Shown one piece after another: positions 20,890 to 33,800 of a DNA stretch of 64,000 nucleotides. The stretch's first letter is position 1; each line of letters begins with the position of its first letter. A program made the position numbers and the translations under genes. This DNA comes from Prinia subflava (Eukaryota > Chordata > Aves > Passeriformes > Cisticolidae). The stretch is from contig NC_086253.1 of the NCBI RefSeq assembly GCF_021018805.1, positions 33,124,083-33,188,082 on the forward strand, in the 5' to 3' direction. Under the pieces are notes generated by a model. That model worked only from the letters and a program-made list of their open reading frames with translations, searched no databases and had not been told where the DNA came from.

Positions 20890-23800
20890 ATTTCATTTCA
20901 TGATTTATAATATATCAGATCTAAAGGTGCCTTGTCTAAAACAGCTGATCAAACTAATTTTTTTCTTCCCATTTCATGAATTGCATTTCTTGCATTTAGA
21001 AGAACCAAGACTTAAATCTTGTTAGTTTAGGTTTCCTTTCAGAAAGTACTGTTTCTGTGACAATAATAATGATGAATTAATTAAAGAAGCAGGCACCTCC
21101 AAGTTAGATGACATATGGCAACAAACACCTTAAAAACAACAGTAAACAACCGGTAACACAGATAGCCAACATGTGTGATAACAGAAGGATTTCAGAAAAT
21201 TCACAGTCCAAGCTCAGCTTTAACAGCTGAGATAATGAAAAATACAGCACATTTCACTAAAAGACTTTCTCCACACCCCTGACTTAAGTCAGATGGAAGA
21301 CACATGCAGAAAACGGGTTCAGGTAGAAAGCCTAGATTTGAAAGTTTTCACATTTTTCTTCATGTCATTTATTTGAAGAAAAATGGTGCTAGGTTTCATG
21401 AAATAGTTGGCATAACCTTGACTGTGCCAAAAACATTTGTAAATGGATTTAACACAGTCAAAGCTGTAGTTTAGATGCTCTTTTATGATGATTAAAATCT
21501 ACCATGTTCCTCTAAGTCTTGACTTGTACTATCACAGCTCTTAATAATATATTTTTGAAAAAGTTAGTGTCAAGACAACTGGGTTCCAGTCTGTAGATTT
21601 TATTGGTAAATAATGACACAAACCAGACTGAAACATAAATACAACTCAACAAAAGGACTTGAAGGGGTAGGGGTGGAGCACATTTTGAAAGTACATGCTG
21701 AGAATGAGGCTGCTAACCAACTAGGAGGCCTGTTTCCTGGAACAGTTCAAGTTTTCCTCAGTTCTGACTTTGCTTACAGGCTGAAAAAAGGATGTGTGCA
21801 TTTCCTGTAGACTTCTGAACAACACTGATTGTTTGAGACTTTTGAAAACTATTTAAGATGAAGGGAACAACAGTCTGAATAGGCCAAGAGGAAAAAAAAA
21901 AAGCCTGACATTGAACCTGAAATTTTGTCTTGGGTTCAATCTCCTGCATATATACAAAAATTAAGTAAATGTCATTTATTGGTCTAAACGATATAAGTAA
22001 TTTTAAATTAGCTCTGAAGAAAACAATAAATGTTAAATAATGAAGAATTAAGAAAGTATCTCAGCAACAACACTCAATAAATGCCGAAGTGCAGAGAACA
22101 CAGGAGTACCTTCCACTATCAAGAAATTCATTTGCAACACTTGGCATTAAATGCAATTTTTAAAACACAGCAGCAGAAAGCCAGGCACCTGCTACAGGCA
22201 TACCACATGCAGCTTTACTCTGCCATGGAATTAAAGCCAGAAGCAGAGAAAAATTTACAATTATTCCTATTACATTAACTCATTTACAACAAAACTAGGA
22301 CAGAGATCACGACAGATGCCACAATATAAATGTGCTTTGTGGATGGGACAGTTTAATCACTGCTCTGAAAGGCAACGACTGTCTAATTCAGCATACACAA
22401 ACCAACCAGTTACTCAGTTACTTGTTCCTCCCACTGCTGCCCTAATAACTTTCCTCTTATCTTTGTAAAACATACATTAACATCAGACTAGACCTTGATA
22501 ATAAAGTGTCACAGCCTCAAACAATACTTCACTGAACTCTCCATAAATTCATATTTAACAGATGTGGATAGATGTGTTCTTATCCACATATTACTTCATA
22601 TAGATGTTCTTCCAAATATTATTTCAACTAATGATGCAAAAATAAATTTCGATTTACAAGAGTTAATATTTTTTAATTCATACTTGTAGTCCTATTTAAG
22701 ATCACAAGGTAAGTATGTATGTGTCACATTCAGCATTAAGGGATACCATAATTACCAATTTAAAAGTCAACATACTTAATGCACACTAATCCTATTACCT
22801 TAAGCATTATTATCTCAATAATTATTTTATTATATCATCTCATTATGTCCACACAGTAGCTCCTGGAATGTGTAAACTGTGTTTATCAGATTGGGATTTT
22901 CCATCTTAACTGTACCATGTTTAGAACTGAAAACTGTAGCAATGTAAAAACTTTATAACCAGGGCAGAACTTTCACTTGAGATTTCATAGAATACCAGAC
23001 AGATAAAAATAAGAATATGAAAATGAAACATTCTCAGGTATTACTTTCATTCTCATTAGTACAGCCAAGAAATAATTGGTAAGCTAGCATTCAAACTGCT
23101 GCTCAGCAAGAAATACAGCATTATCCTGTGCTGGAATTTTTAATATTGACATCAAAAGAAAGTCTTAAATGAATTCTCAAGGTACAGGCATAGCTCCAGT
23201 TTACTGAACATTTCCACACTCTCCTCCTCTGTAAAAAGAGACAACAAGAACCTATGGTCTATACTTCAAGGCCAAAAGAGCCATATGGCATGAAAACTAA
23301 ACTGCTGGCAAGCCACAAAAACCAGCACAAAATCATGCTTGCACTGCAGAGTCTCAGCTTAGCAACCAGAGACAAACTCCTGCAAGGTCTATTGCTAAAC
23401 CCTCCCTGCACATGACTTTTCCCCAAACACACATTTTACAGGGTGTTCTGTCTTTTCAAGAGTGCCACAAAATATGCCAAATGAACCATCATCATTCATA
23501 TTATTACCATTAACTTGGTCTGTTTCACTGTGTATATTTAATACAGGAAAAAATGGTATAGAATGACTGGTCACAAAAACCTCTCATGGACACAACACAA
23601 ATCTGTTCCCCTCATGATTACATAATTTCTTTATTTTTTTAACCACTTGAAGTAACAGCTTGGGAAAGGATACAGTATTCTGTGTAACTGGCTCTTTCCC
23701 TGGGTAAATTCTGCTGCTCTCCTTTGCAGAGAGCAAGAAACCAAGACTTGGCAACACAAGAGAACTTTGTGATTTTATTTTCAGAATGTTTCTAAAACAT

Positions 23801-26800
23801 GTCTATACTATTTGCAATGTCAAAGTGTACCTTGAATGCAGGATCTCTTCACTCTTGAACTTATTACAGAGGTTTTATAGCCTCCCTTAGAATTTTCCTG
23901 CAAGAGACTTGGACAGTAAGATCCTATGAGCCCACCACCCATCCTTACTGACTTAGCAGAGCTTGGTTATCAGGAGAAATGAACTAGCTCTCTAGTTATG
24001 TTTTCAAGCATAAAACACTGTTCATGTGAGCAGTAGTCCCTAGGTAAATGGTCAAAACAGCCCAATTCACAGCAAAATATGAGATGTCAATCTAGCACAA
24101 AGTTGAAAAAATTAAATGTCAAGCACAATAAAGAGCTGACAACAACACACAATCCAATGAAAGGAATCAGAAAGGACTGCATAACAAGAGAAGAAATCTC
24201 TAAATATACATGATGAATAAAAGAAATCTCTAAATACACATGATGATGAAAAATGTATGGAAAACTAAGTCTGCTCACTGCTAAGGAGTTATGAGACAAA
24301 GAAGTGAGAGACAGAGTCTGAAAAACCTTTCATTTCCTGAGGTCAGTCTCCTGTAATAATAAAGTTATCACTTCAGAGTTACACCTGCAGGTAACCAACA
24401 TAGGCAGTTCTAACAAAGTTCCAATTCTGAAAAAGCCTATAAATCCCAAATTATTACAGATGTTCCACAGATCCCTAAAAATAACCTATACCAGAAATGT
24501 CCAAACCACAGGCCCCTGCTGAACTATAACAGAACACTTGCAATTTATACAGCATTCCCTTAACATTTTAAAATGGTCATGGAATTGGTAGAAATTGCTA
24601 AAATACATTTTCATTATTTTAATTTCAGGACTTTCCTAGTAGTAAACTCAACCAGATTACCAAAGGCTCATTGTTGACCTGCCTATAAATGAGACAGAAC
24701 TAAGAACAAATGTGAGACTCTCAGTTCTGTTAAAAACGCACTAAACGTATCTTCTCCTTTCAATCCAGAAACAACTCATCAATTAAACGACTGGCAGTAG
24801 ATCACAATATCTGCTTGCAAGCCCCAAGACAGTCTAAAGCGTGGCAAAATTGCCACAACCAGAGACTGATATTGCTTTTCCAAAAATCCCACAATATTAG
24901 AGCTCTAAATATCCCCTGTGCAGCCAGAGAATGGGACAGACCACAGAACATGCCTGGCTTTAAGGTTTAGAAAAATCCATAAATACTTTTGAAGTCTTAC
25001 TAAGGCATAAAGATCAAAATTGGAAGGACTTAGGAAGCTTCTCTTCTCTCTCACAGTTCCTCCAGGCTACTTATTACCTCAAGAACTCTTTTGCATCCCA
25101 CTTGAAATTTATGCCCACAGATGGCAAACCTTCCACTTCCCACTGCTGCTGGGGTTCCTGCAAGCTTACCTTCACAAGCTTCATCTCATGGCAAAAGTCC
25201 AACAGTGAAGGAAAATAAAACTCTGTGTCCTTTCTCTCTGTTTCCCTTATGTTCTTCACAAAGGGCAGAGCACTCACTAACACTAAAAATTGAGAGCTAT
25301 TATATTGTAGTAAACAATAGTGACCAAATATGTCAGCACATGAGTTTTAAAGAAATACTAAAAATAATTGACAACTGTTAATTGTAGGAAACTAAAGATA
25401 GGATATTAGAATCCATGTACCCTTTTCACTGAGAAAAAAAACCCACCTCTATTATGCTTCTGTTACTGCTGCAGTCAGGCTAGGTAGAGCCTTCTCTATA
25501 TAGAATATCATTCACTTAATCTGAATTTAAAATGCAGCACTGAAATCTAATAAACTAATCATGGTGTTCTGCACTATTTACATGAAGCTGATAACCCAAC
25601 TCTGTTACTCGGAGCTTTTGCTTTGAATCAGAGTCAAAACATTATGCTGAAAAGAAAATCCCATCTCTGCCAGGTTTTTTGGCAGAAAAACAACTCACAC
25701 AAACGTGGGAAAAAGTGTTGTCCTTCTCCTTCCCACTAACTTTGTTAACATGGTACTTCACATGAGTCAAAGCCATTTCCCTCTACAACCACACAAGGTA
25801 AAGGAGTTTTGGGAGCAAACTCAAATTTTAAAGGGTTACACATGTTCTAACCCAAGGCTATCTTTGCTATGAGCAAGTCCACTGCTACTTGAGAAGTGAA
25901 AATCCACTTTAAAACAAACATTCTCACTAAAGTACAATTGGGTAATCATGCCTTTTTGGTATCTTGCATTTTGCTGTTCTCCTTCACCACAAATAATCTT
26001 GTCCTGAAACAGCTCCTGCAAAGTGCTGAAGAATACCTGACAATAATATAATGCACAATTTCAAGGACTCATTCAATACCTATTATTTCAATATCAATAG
26101 AAACTATTTACCAATATTATCTGTACTACCTGCAAGTACCTAAAGTATTAAGACAGTATTATGAGTTGCCTGTACCCCTCTCTACCAATGAAACACAGAC
26201 CTTTATGTGGAAGCCAGGAGATTGCCCAGATAGTTTTTGTGAACAGAGCTGTCACCTACAGAGAGACTACATTAAAAGCACAGTTTATCATGGGGATATA
26301 TAAATCACACGGCTTGCTTTGTAATCTTCAGCCGATTTCAAATGTTCTTGCTAAGGTACCTGACTTCAGGAGGAAGTCCTCACCTTGCAAATCCCAAAGG
26401 AGTTACACAAAAAATGGACAAAACACAGCTTTATGTTCAAGAAGATGACTACTCAAGTTGAAAGTTCAAGCAAAATGAAAAAAATATGTACCTCGCTCTT
26501 CTGAAATCCAAACCTGCAACACTCCACTTCCTCACTTGCATGAACAGGTTCATGAAAATCAACAGCACTGAACTCTTACATGTTAAGTGGTGGCTGAACT
26601 GAGAACGTACAAAAAACTCCCTTTATTCAGCACAGCACAAGGGACTCCATCCAACTTCCCTTTGAAGTTGGTCAAGGGTACTCCCACTAACTTTCCAAGA
26701 GCTCAGTCTGACTACCACTAAAGTAAATATTTATTCCTGTATACTTACTGTTCCCTCATTTGTTAACCCAATGTGAAAAATCACGAAAAGAATGAAAAGT

Positions 26801-29560
26801 GAATTGTCTAAATTTTGTACATAAAACACACGAAGAGTGAGATGCCAGTCATAATAAGGTTTTTACCTTACATTTTTTCCTAATTATTAGGCTGACAGGT
26901 AGTTCTTTTTTATTCTTGAGGAAAAGAAAAAACCAGGCTGAAAAATTATAGCTTTACTGTCATCCTACTACTGGCTCCCAGAAAAGACAAAAGGATCATA
27001 AGGCTCTATGAAAAACATGAGAGTAGCAACTGAATGATAAAAACGCAGTGCAAACGCAAAAGGATGTAAAATGAAAAAACCAACTAAAGCAGCAAGTTTT
27101 AGTGAATGGCCTACACTTCTATATGCTGCCTATCTAGACAAATTTATTTTCTTCATCTACATGTTGCTGAAGCCCCGATTAGAAACTCAGCTACACGTAT
27201 ACAAAATCACGTTCAGAAAAACTCTTCAAGAAGCTTTGCAGTGCTGAAGCCACTTTGTACCAGAAAGAAATCAACAAAACTATAAATTGAAGTTATGAGA
27301 AACCCCATTAAGATACCTAGAATTACATCTTCTAAATAGAAAGGGTAAAATACCTCACTTCTTTTTTGGACATCCCTCCCACGTAAGTAAACTTTTGGAA
27401 ACAACGCAAAGAAGGAGGAAAGAAAAATTTTAATGGAGTCAGGAAGAGGGTAATGAAACAATCCTGGGAAAATGGTTTTAGCAGGTACGGCTGCCTTGCC
27501 AGTGATTTTTAAATACCAAATTTCAATTCCCTTCTGAAACAACAAACACATCCCATAGCGCTACAATAAATGCAAACACTACAAATTAGACCACACAATG
27601 CACCAGTAGGTGCGCACTATTTATATATACAAATCCAGTGGATGGATACAACAGGAGAACATCTGCAAGAGAGATGTGCATAATACACCGCAAAAAGAAA
27701 GTGCAGTATCACAGTAACAGAAGTGACTATTTGTCTCTGGACAGTTCCAGTTTCACTGCTGTTCAGTAGGCTTATGTTTTTCAGAAAGCTTACATTTTTC
27801 ACAAAGGAAGAGATAAAGAAAGCAATAAATCTTTTTTCTTTTTTTTTTCCAAACCTTGGCTTCCCAAATTAAATTGATTTTTATGGTTCAGCTGTTTCAC
27901 AAATCTGAAAGTTGCTCCTCACTGAGGCAGCAGGGAGATTTTGATTGCTAAGTTTATGTACAGATCTTTTGGTACTATGTAAAAGTATGTTAACTCACCC
28001 AGATGTTCAGATAAGTATATAAGTACCTAAATACACTGGAGGTATGGCATTAACACTGAAACATTTATTCTTGTAAATCTGAAAGCAACAGGAATTGTTG
28101 TTTTGATGATCAATTGATCCATTTACATATTTTTTTCTGTTTGGTGTAACATAGTTGTACAGCCAAAAACAAAAGCACATAGTCCTTTACTAGAAGGAAG
28201 GTGCTTATCCACCTAACACACATTTGTCACCTAGCATCCCATGACAAAAAACAGCTGAACAATCCCTAGCTGTACCCACCTTTTCTTATCACTTTGTGCA
28301 TTACAGCTTCTTACTTCCAACCTTAATGCTCAAACACATTACTTATTCTTCACTCCCTTCAAAAAGCTGAGTATGATGTTGAGTGTTCAATGCAAAGATG
28401 TTCAAAAAAATTCTACCAGTAAGATAAAATGAGTATCACACAGAGCCACACATAGATCCTGAATGCACCTTTGCAAGTTGCATTATTCACTAAATTCAAC
28501 AAACCCTGACCAAATGATCTCTACTGGCAACAATCATCTGCCAGCTTCCATTAAATGTAGACCAGGAAAAGCATTACTGCCCCCAAACACAGGGTCTTTC
28601 AATCTCTAGGTCAAAAAATGAAGGAATAAACCATTACTACAGGTTGTTAGCAATTTGATTGAAAAGACAGAAAGACAACTATCAGCTAGTGATTTGTAAT
28701 AGGTTCTCTGCCCTGCCAGCACCGTCTGTGTTCTGCAAACTCAGCTGCATGGACTGCAGCCCCAGAAACACGTGACAGCGTTGCTTACTGCTACCAAGAA
28801 GTGTACGTGTACTAAATGCAACAAACTGGGTTACCAGAGCAGCTAGGCTGCACACCCAGGTGAGAAATTCCCTTCCTTTTTCTTTGTCGTGTGCTCTCAG
28901 GTATGCTGACACTAATTAAGGGAAATAGCACTTGCACAGCACGGTCTGTTGTTGCTGCAGCCGTTCATGTGCTAACACACCTACAACTCACCGTGAGGGG
29001 CCAAGGGTTCCTGGCTGGAGTCGCCAGCTGTAACCTTAAACATCAGATCCCTGTGACCCATGGCAAAGCAGAAGTGTGGGCAGATTCTCAATTCTCAGCA
29101 TTAGATTTTTAGGCTCACCTAGGATCAGCTCCCAAGCACTGGATGATGGGGAACAGGATTGTGGATGGGAGGAAAGTTTCCAAATGCCTCGTGCTATCAG
29201 TCCCATTCAGAAGAACCCGGAAAATACTAAACTGTAAGCTACATAGAGCTCGTGAACTAGTATATTTTGGAATATGTACAGAAAATGAAATTGCTTCACT
29301 TTTGCACAGAGCTCTGCAACGGCTTGAGTACAAAATGGCACTATCATAACATTATCTGAAGCCGTCCAACTTCAGAGAATGCATTAAAGCAACACTAAGC
29401 TGCCTCTTCGACCAGGTCTCTCTCTTTTACCAGTGACATTTCAACGGAAGGAGCAGAAAAGGATTTGAGACACAGCCACCGGGGAGCGAACCACCGTGCG
29501 AGCGCATTCCCGCAATCCGGAGGTCTCTCTCGGAGCAAAGTGTTGATTTTTCCGGTGCGC
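20890..29560. other. SNX25: SNX25 intron 1, main part
   Basis: This is 8.7 kb of AT-rich intronic sequence, with A in excess on the (+) strand. I found a 30-bp tandem duplication (24192-24251) and short homopolymers, but no exon, RNA gene or recognisable transposon. About 28.9-29.35 kb is somewhat less AT-rich and runs up to the CpG island. It has a few 60-75-codon frames on both strands that I take as chance. Confidence 0.7.
24192..24251. repeat. 30-bp tandem duplication
   Basis: AGAAATCTCTAAATATACAT plus GATGAATAAA is followed directly by a second copy that differs at a few positions (AGAAATCTCTAAATACACAT plus GATGATGAAA). This is a local duplication in SNX25 intron 1. Confidence 0.85.
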
Positions 29561-29773
29561 CTGCTACCCTCCAACACAACTTTTGCCATTTAAAGCCCCG
29601 TCAGGCGGGAGAGCGCAGGCAGGCTCCAGCGGCCGCGGTAGGAAAGCAGGACAGCGGGTTCGGGTGGCGCGGCGTTCCACGGCGGAGCGAGGGCCGCGCC
29701 ACCTTCGCCCCGCCGCCGGGCAGGGAGGGCGCGCCGCGGCCACCGCCCGCTCCGCTCCCCTCCCGCTACTCAC

Positions 29774-30220
29774 CCCCGCGACCGGCCGGACCGGAGCGGC
29801 GGCGGCGAAGTCCGGCGGCGGCAGGCGGCGGCGGCCGCGGCACATCAGGACGATCAGGGTGCCCAACGCGGCGGCAGCGGCGGCGCAGCCCGCGTAGAGG
29901 GCGAGGCGGAGCAGCAGCAGCGCCAGGCACGGCGGCCCGCCGCCCCCAGCCTCGGCCCGTTCCTGTCCCAGGTGGACGACGGACACGGCCAGAAGCCCCA
30001 GTCCCGCCGCCAGCACGAAGCAGGATGAGCCGGGATCCTCATCTTCCTCGTCTTCCGCCGCCTCCTCCTCTCCGCCGCCGACCGCAGCGGCGGCCGCCGG
30101 GACGCTGCGGCGGCGCGCCTCGCCGCCGGGGCCGTGCGAGCCCAGCGGGCCGGGGGCAGCGGCCCCCGCCGCCTCGGGCTGCCCGGCCGTGCTGCTAGCG
30201 CTGTCAGCACCGGGGAACAT
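29774..30220 (-). CDS. SNX25: SNX25 exon 1, acidic N-terminus and membrane segments
   Basis: The ATG at 30220 opens 149 codons that end at GCGGGG|GTGAGT, phase 0, matching the phase-0 entry of exon 2. The product starts MFPGADSASSTAGQPEAAG. It has an acidic run EEEAAEDEEDEDP near residues 51-63, a hydrophobic segment near 66-83 (CFVLAAGLGLLAVSVV) and a second near 97-127 (LALLLLRLALYAG, then LGTLIVLMC), followed by basic CRGRRR. Two N-terminal membrane segments before the PXA domain fit the SNX13/14/19/25 group, which are anchored in the ER. The start has A at -3. The frame stays open upstream through a poly-Gly stretch with only GTG as a start, so a non-AUG start is possible. Exon length, donor and phase support the call; the N-terminal sequence itself I do not know by heart. 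Confidence 0.85.
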
Positions 30221-30386
30221 GCTGCTCCTGGCGCCGCTGGGAGCAAGCGCATCTCCCGCCGCGGCAGCCCCCTGCGAAGGTCGCTGCTCCCGGGCCCCCC
30301 CCTCTCCTCCGCCGCCGCCGCCGCCTCCTCCGCCGCCCGCCGCCGCCACTGGCACCGCTGCGGCCGCCGGGGGAGCCGGAGCTCAT
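30204..30386 (-). other. Upstream ORF overlapping the SNX25 start
   Basis: An ATG at 30386, with G at -3, opens a 60-codon frame (MSSGSPGGRSGASGGGG, then a long Arg run from the CGG repeat) that stops at 30204, just past the SNX25 ATG at 30220. The frames differ. If the mRNA starts above 30386, scanning ribosomes meet this uORF first and would pass the main start while translating it, which usually lowers output. No conservation can be judged here. Confidence 0.45.
30306..30349 (-). repeat. CGG/GCC trinucleotide repeat
   Basis: On the (+) strand this reads as GCC/TCC triplets (CCGCCGCCGCCGCCTCC and similar), and on the SNX25 strand as GGC/CGG. It lies 86 bases and more upstream of the SNX25 ATG, in the probable 5' leader. 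In the SNX25 frame it encodes poly-Gly, in the uORF frame poly-Arg. Confidence 0.85.
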
Positions 30387-30516
30387 GCCCAGCGGCAGGA
30401 GGGTGCGCGGCGGCCGGGCCGCTTCCTGGCAGCAGCGCTGCCCCGCGCTGGGCGGCGGGAGCCGAGCACCGAGGCAGCAGCCAGGGAGGCCCCGCCGCGC
30501 CGCTCGGTGTCCGGCC

Positions 30517-30547
30517 GGGGAGGGGGAGGGGGCGGGGGCGGGGGCGG
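30517..30547 (+). promoter_or_regulatory. G-rich Sp1-type and G-quadruplex-prone run
   Basis: Five runs of four or five G are separated by single A or C (GGGGAGGGGGAGGGGGCGGG, then GGCGGGGGCGG). GGGGCGGGG is the Sp1/KLF consensus, and four or more G-runs can form a quadruplex. It sits about 300 bp upstream of the SNX25 ATG within the CpG island. Confidence 0.65.
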
Positions 30548-30729
30548 TGCCTGCCGGGCGGGCGGGCCCGGGACATGTGCGCCCGCCGCACCGCCCCGCG
30601 GCGGGGCCCGGTCGGGCCGGCTCGTACCGTGTGATGTCCCGGGGCCTCCGCCGTGGCCGGGCTGGAGGCGTCCTCGCGCATAGGCCAGGAAACGGGCACG
30701 CTCGGACGAAGCGAGGGGAATCGCCGCCG

Positions 30730-30800
30730 CCGTGCTACAGCCCCCGCCGGCTCCGCGGAAAGCTCCGGAACGCCTCTCCGCCGCGGGGGCTGTAGCACGG
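30730..30800. repeat. Perfect 18-bp inverted repeat with 35-nt spacer
   Basis: CCGTGCTACAGCCCCCGC at 30730-30747 is the exact reverse complement of GCGGGGGCTGTAGCACGG at 30783-30800. The spacer is 30748-30782. The arms could form a very stable hairpin in RNA from either strand, or a cruciform. It sits at the upstream edge of the SNX25 CpG island. Confidence 0.9.
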
Positions 30801-30830
30801 AGGGCGGCTAGGCTCAGAGGAGCCGGCATG

Positions 30831-33800
30831 ATCAGACTGGGTCATCGAGGCTCTAGCCAGAGCTTAGGACAAAAACCTTGGCGTGGGCATCTCAGAGATC
30901 CGAAAACCCTCCTGAGTGTGGTCGGCATGCATCCCTCTGCCTGATCCCCTCCAATCAGCTAAAGCAAGCCGTAAATAACTGGACTTCAGAAATAAAAAGT
31001 TGATAGAACAGTGATGAAAATGATACAACAGTGATTCTAAAAAAACACAGCCTCACCACCGCAACAGAAGCCAGCCAGGCCTCCTGTCACTACTCTCCCT
31101 CCTTTGCATATTTTATATTTGTTTGCGGTAGACCTGAGAACATATTCCTGGAAGAGCACAAGGTTTCCCTTTTTCAGCTGTCCTTGGGACACGTTCATCT
31201 TACCATAGGTGCGGCACAGCTACAGCTCCACCAAATTTGTGAGCTCATAGCAGCTACTGAGCACAGCGGAACTGGGAGGCCTTGATCTCTTCAGAGTGTT
31301 GTCTGCAAAAATCAACTTCATTACCCAGTGTGCAACAAGTCAGTAATTGCACACTCAAGAGAGACATTGACTACTTATTTCAGAGTTGTGCAAGCCTGTG
31401 TGCTCAGTGGTATTCCACAAATCAAGCACAGCAAATATCAAATGTTTTACTATTTATACCTTTTAGCAAACAAAGGAATTAGCATTCACTGTCTACAAGT
31501 TCCATAGTTCTCTTATTAATTAGTATTTTATCCTCTATTGGTTAATGATTCCCTTGTTTCCCAAGCTAATCAGTCTGCATGCTCAGCCTTATTTTGATTT
31601 GGTGGATTTCTTGGGTCGGTGGTCCTTGAGTTGATGGTTGTGATCTCCCTCTGCTGGAATTACCTATTACTGAGTTGAAACAGATTTCAGCACAATTGCT
31701 GAGTTGGGTTTATTGGTTTCTTCCTTATCTTGGGAGTTCTGCTAAGTGTCCTTGTGTCCCATAAATTCTTCATTCTTTGTGTCCATTATCAGTGGTACAT
31801 CCTTTTCCCCAAGCTTTGTTAACCTACACCTAGGTCTGGGATCACTGAAGCATGTCAAGCACTAAACATTAACAATGCAGTTCACCCAACAATTTGTTGT
31901 AATTTGTTTTTCTAACACATGGACATCACTTAGAGCTTGCTTTTTAGCTACTATCTGTTTCAGGGATTACACCTCCCTTCTTGATTAGTCTTGAAAGTAT
32001 ACAAAGATCCAACAAAAAAGAGCATCCTTTCTTAAGAGAATTTTTACATATTCCAGATTTTGCACAAGAGTAGGAGTAAACGCCAATGCCTTTCCTTACA
32101 GAAGCCACACTATGAAAAAGTAGATTTACAAGCAATTACTCACAGGCTTCATTTTAAGAACAAATATCTGTAAACTCTATAGAAGTGTTTAGAGGTAGAA
32201 GTGTACTGATACGCAGCTGGTAAGATTGCCACTGCTCTGTCAGTTGAGGTGTAAAAAAAAAAAAAAAAAAAAAAAAGCCCTGAATTTTACTTTTTAAACT
32301 GTTATTGTTGGAGAGATTGTAGTGATTTATTTGTGCTCTTCTCTAAAAAAATTTCTTCTGTCAAACGAACTGTATTGGCCAGATGAAGAAAAGAAACAAA
32401 TACCAATGCTCAGTTCTTGTGAATGCTTTCATTTCCTTAAAACTTCTAGAGTGTAATAGAGCAGCATTTATAAAACCAGATACCAAACTTCCCTGAGCTT
32501 CTGCGATGCTAAACAAGCCAGGACACTTAGCATGAATAGTGCAGGTGTCCAAAAGTCTGCTGTAGTCCAGGAACAGCACTTCTAATAGAGAATTGCATGT
32601 CAGGTCATGGTACAGAACTGTAATGGAAACAGGCACATAACAGCATGGAGCTAGTCAGGATTCTGAGTTATGACAAACGTTTTACTCCATCACAATATTT
32701 TCTGAGCTGTTTCTAACCTAACTCACAGTGTCTGATGGTCTGGTGTCCACATATGCCTGCCAGTGTGTATTAGAGGTTTGCATAACAAAGTATTTCCTCT
32801 CAAAAACACAAGAAGTGGTTATGAAGTGATTTTAGGTCCCCTGTTGGTCACTTATCAAAGAAGACACTGCTCCTTAATCTGATCCAAAGTCCTCACAGTA
32901 ACTCAGTCCTTAGTAAGATAAAATATATAATTCTATTACAGTTTGTTCTATTTAGTGGATATTAAATTGCACAAAACCCTTTTAAATGCTAGTTCAGATC
33001 ATTCACAGAGTATCCAAAATTGATTATTTAAGTAACATGTCTAATATGATTAAAGGTAAAAAACATCATACCATAATAGTGAAAAAACTGTTGCAATGGC
33101 AGTCCTTTCCCATGTGAATTACTGTGTGGTAAAACATCCTGATGATTCACTGAAAGGCTTTGGGACCAGGGCTTTTTCAATACATATGACTGTTAAAACC
33201 AGCAGAGATTCTTGCAGAGTCTGAAAGCTTTTGGATAAGGCCCAACATGCCAGAAGGTTTCTTATAAGGTTATTTTATTCTCATCAGGTAGAAAATAGAA
33301 AGCAAATATCCATCTCCCAGCACACACTTTACTCATCAAAGATTTCAGAAAATACAGAAATTTGGACTGACTTCAAGATCTACTCTGGGATCTTTATTAA
33401 GATCCACACAAGAAACCAGACAGAGACCTTCTACTGCAAATGCATTCAGGAAACTGGCTGGGCCTCTGTCAAAACTACTTAAGGGAACTGAATTTTTATA
33501 TTAACCTGAAGCAGAGCATGTAATGTTGTTAGTCCTGTGTAAACAGAGAGTATTTTCTTACAGTATTAATTCTCAGAAGTGGAGAGGAAGATAAAAAAAC
33601 CAAACCTACCTGCAATAACAATCTAGTCCTGAAGTGCTTATGCATAAAACCACTTCTTGTCTGAATGAGTAACCCCACCTATTTTAGCTAAGATTTACAC
33701 ATCCATTCCCTGAATTAGATACATCTAAATCAACTCAAGTGTGTATCCATAGAGCTAGAAGAAGATTTGATTCTTTTTCTTTCAGCTCTTAGTAAGTTTC

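Larger units (their letters stand above)
29560..30830 (-). promoter_or_regulatory. SNX25: CpG island and promoter region of SNX25
   Basis: This is a 1.3-kb island of very high G+C and dense CpG covering SNX25 exon 1 and its upstream region. It holds a G-rich Sp1-type run (30517-30547), CGG-type triplet repeats (30306-30349) and a perfect 18-bp inverted repeat (30730-30747 and 30783-30800). No TATA box is evident, as expected for a CpG-island promoter. The transcription start cannot be placed exactly and should lie upstream of 30386. Many long frames on both strands here are GC artefacts. Confidence 0.85.

Noticed and set aside
29583..30829. Several frames of 100-314 codons on both strands in the CpG island
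   Set aside because: High G+C removes stop codons in all frames. Only the (-) frame with ATG at 30220 has a donor in the right phase for SNX25 exon 2.
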